NCBI GenBank assembly: GCA_964017045.1
Contig: OZ024809.1
Coordinates: 13,398,307-13,462,306 of the forward strand
Direction: 5' to 3'
Source of the DNA: Omphiscola glabra
Lineage: Eukaryota > Mollusca > Gastropoda > Lymnaeidae
Length of the DNA stretch: 64,000 nt
Shown: positions 62,729 through 64,000 of the stretch, one piece after another
Layout: every line of letters begins with the position of its first letter
Position numbering within the stretch: position 1 is the stretch's first letter
Notes under the pieces: generated by a model
The model's input: only the letters and a program-made list of their open reading frames with translations
The model's database searches: none
What the model was told of the DNA's origin: nothing
Position numbers and translations under genes: made by a program

Positions 62729-63142
62729 TTGGTACCCGGGTAACAGAAGTGAGAGGTTGGGATTAAAAAACTATTTAATATATTATTGTTGGGTTTGTAA
62801 GACAAAAATGAGGTATCAAAAGAAAGATAATTGAATGTTTGTAAACTTAATTCTTCAGTTTAATTAAAATAAACTACCACAAATGACATCCGAATAGCAT
62901 TTAGTCAAAATGGACCAAGACACGCAGCGCCGTCATTTGCACCCGGGTCCCATTAGACTCAGTGCTATTCGGATATCATTTGTGGTAGTTTATTTTAGTT
63001 AAAATGAAGAAATAAGTTTACAAACGTATAGTCCATTCAATTATCTTTCATTTGATACCTCATTTTGTCTTACAAACCTAACAATAATGTTTTTAATAGT
63101 TTTTTTAATCCCAACCTCTCACTTCTGGTACCCGGGTACCAA
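62729..63142. mobile_element. Palindromic (foldback) DNA element, 414 bp
   Basis: Two arms of about 200 bp face each other. The left begins TTGGTACCCGGGTAACAGAA and continues GTGAGAGGTTGGGATTAAAA, GTTTGTAAGACAAAAATGAG and ACTACCACAAATGACATCCG; the right arm is its reverse complement with a few mismatches. The centre (about 62930-62945) contains the junction of GACACGCAGCGCCGTC and ACCCGGGTCCCATTAG. No reading frame is present. Confidence 0.9.
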
Positions 63143-63300
63143 TAGGTGCAGCCAAAATATAAACTGTGGCGCAACTACCGCGGTAGCAGCTACAGCCGTT
63201 CTGTGGGACACGTGGTGCAGCTACAGCCGTTCTGTGGGACACGTGGTGCAGCTACAGCCGTTCTGTGGGACACAGGCGGGATAGCTACGCCACTGAACTA
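63143..63300. repeat. Minisatellite, 31-bp unit, 3 copies, then MITE end
   Basis: GTGCAGCTACAGCCGTTCTG plus TGGGACACGTG repeats at 63185-63275. GCTACGCCACTG at about 63284-63295 is a lone hAT-type end. Confidence 0.85.
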
Positions 63301-63829
63301 CCCCCTGCTCACGTTTTGCCGTATGCAGCTCCCGAATCCACATTAAAGATATCTAAGTTTCAAAGTAAATCTCCCCACCCCCCCCCCCCTCCACACTACC
63401 AACCCGCATATGATAAACACTATATGATGTGATATTTCTGGGTTGTTCTGAATTCACCGCAGAGTGGTTCGCGTAAGGACACGCCTGCGCCTACCCGCAC
63501 GCGGCCTGCATCGCGAGACATGTCACCCAGTACCTAGGGCATGTTTGTGGCATATCTGAATTGTTGTCTAGTTTCCTGGTAGATAACTGACAGTCGTTGA
63601 CATCGTGTTCGAGATTATTATTGTTGTGTCAAGGAAGTGTGTAGTTTTAAGCTGCGACTGTGCAAGTGTCCACTTTTTGTTTTTGTTTTGTCGTGTTCTT
63701 CTTCTTGCAACACGATACCTCAAGAAATGACCCGTTTAGCTGTCCAGCAGGAAGCCACCACCAACTGACCAGTGCCGTGATCACGTGGAGCTGTTTACTC
63801 GCGCGTAACTGGTCAGTGGAGCTAGCCAG
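63301..63829. other. Unassigned DNA, locally CpG-containing
   Basis: 63470-63530 is unusually CpG-rich for this window (GACACGCCTGCGCCTACCCG), and CAAG|GTGAGC at about 63850 resembles a donor. A promoter or first exon extending to the right is possible but unproven. Confidence 0.35.
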
Positions 63830-63960
63830 GTCACGGCGAGCTACTGTCAAGGTGAGCACCGTCTCGGCGAGCCACTGTCACGGCTAACCAAGGTCACGGC
63901 GAAAACCACGGTCACGGCGAACCACGGTCACGGCCACGGCGAACCACTGTCACCTAGCCT
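63830..63960. repeat. Short tandem repeat, GGTCACGGCGAACCAC type
   Basis: CACGGCGAACCAC and GGTCACGGC words recur about eight times at 15-22 bp spacing. Confidence 0.85.
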
Positions 63961-64000
63961 TGAGCTTGTCTCAAACCGCGGTAAAGCCCATATCCGTGTG

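Overview
The window looks like nuclear DNA of an invertebrate animal, most likely a gastropod mollusc. The genes are animal families split by GT-AG introns, and the background is AT-rich. Tandem minisatellites occupy roughly a quarter of the sequence by my hand tally, with many short DNA transposons (MITEs) and LINE remnants. One MITE closely resembles SPIN, a horizontally spread hAT family reported from a pond snail among other hosts. The animal and intron calls are solid; the mollusc call is inference. I see no bacterial genes, rRNA or CRISPR.

Genes. (1) 1778-3404 (+): the 3' part of a carbohydrate sulfotransferase gene, two exons with both PAPS-binding motifs; its 5' exons were not found. 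(2) 13072-18723 (-): a complete four-exon EBPL gene (emopamil-binding-protein-like, sterol isomerase fold). (3) 18957-22259 (+): a complete three-exon MED11 gene (Mediator head subunit) with a long Gln/Pro-rich tail. EBPL and MED11 stand head to head with 233 bp between start codons and an ETS-type site between them, so they probably share a bidirectional promoter. A possible small orphan gene (16179-16869, -) lies inside EBPL intron 1 and is weakly supported.

Layout. 0.5-9.8 kb: sulfotransferase among minisatellites, ending in a jockey/CR1-type LINE 3' fragment (8332-9845, -) whose coding sequence has been expanded by three separate tandem amplifications, all in frame. 9.8-27.9 kb: the gene-bearing block, almost free of minisatellites but rich in MITEs and local duplications. 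27.9-64 kb: no recognisable host gene; tandem arrays with units from 11 to 114 bp, interleaved with hAT-type MITEs (several with 8-bp target duplications), a SPIN-like element, a LINE fragment carrying a nested MITE, a Penelope-like fragment with a hammerhead-like core, and a 414-bp palindromic element.

The long open frames in this window (35.4-36.7, 52.7-54.2, 8.5-9.7 kb) arise because repeat units are multiples of three or because the repeat is LINE coding sequence. I do not call them host genes.
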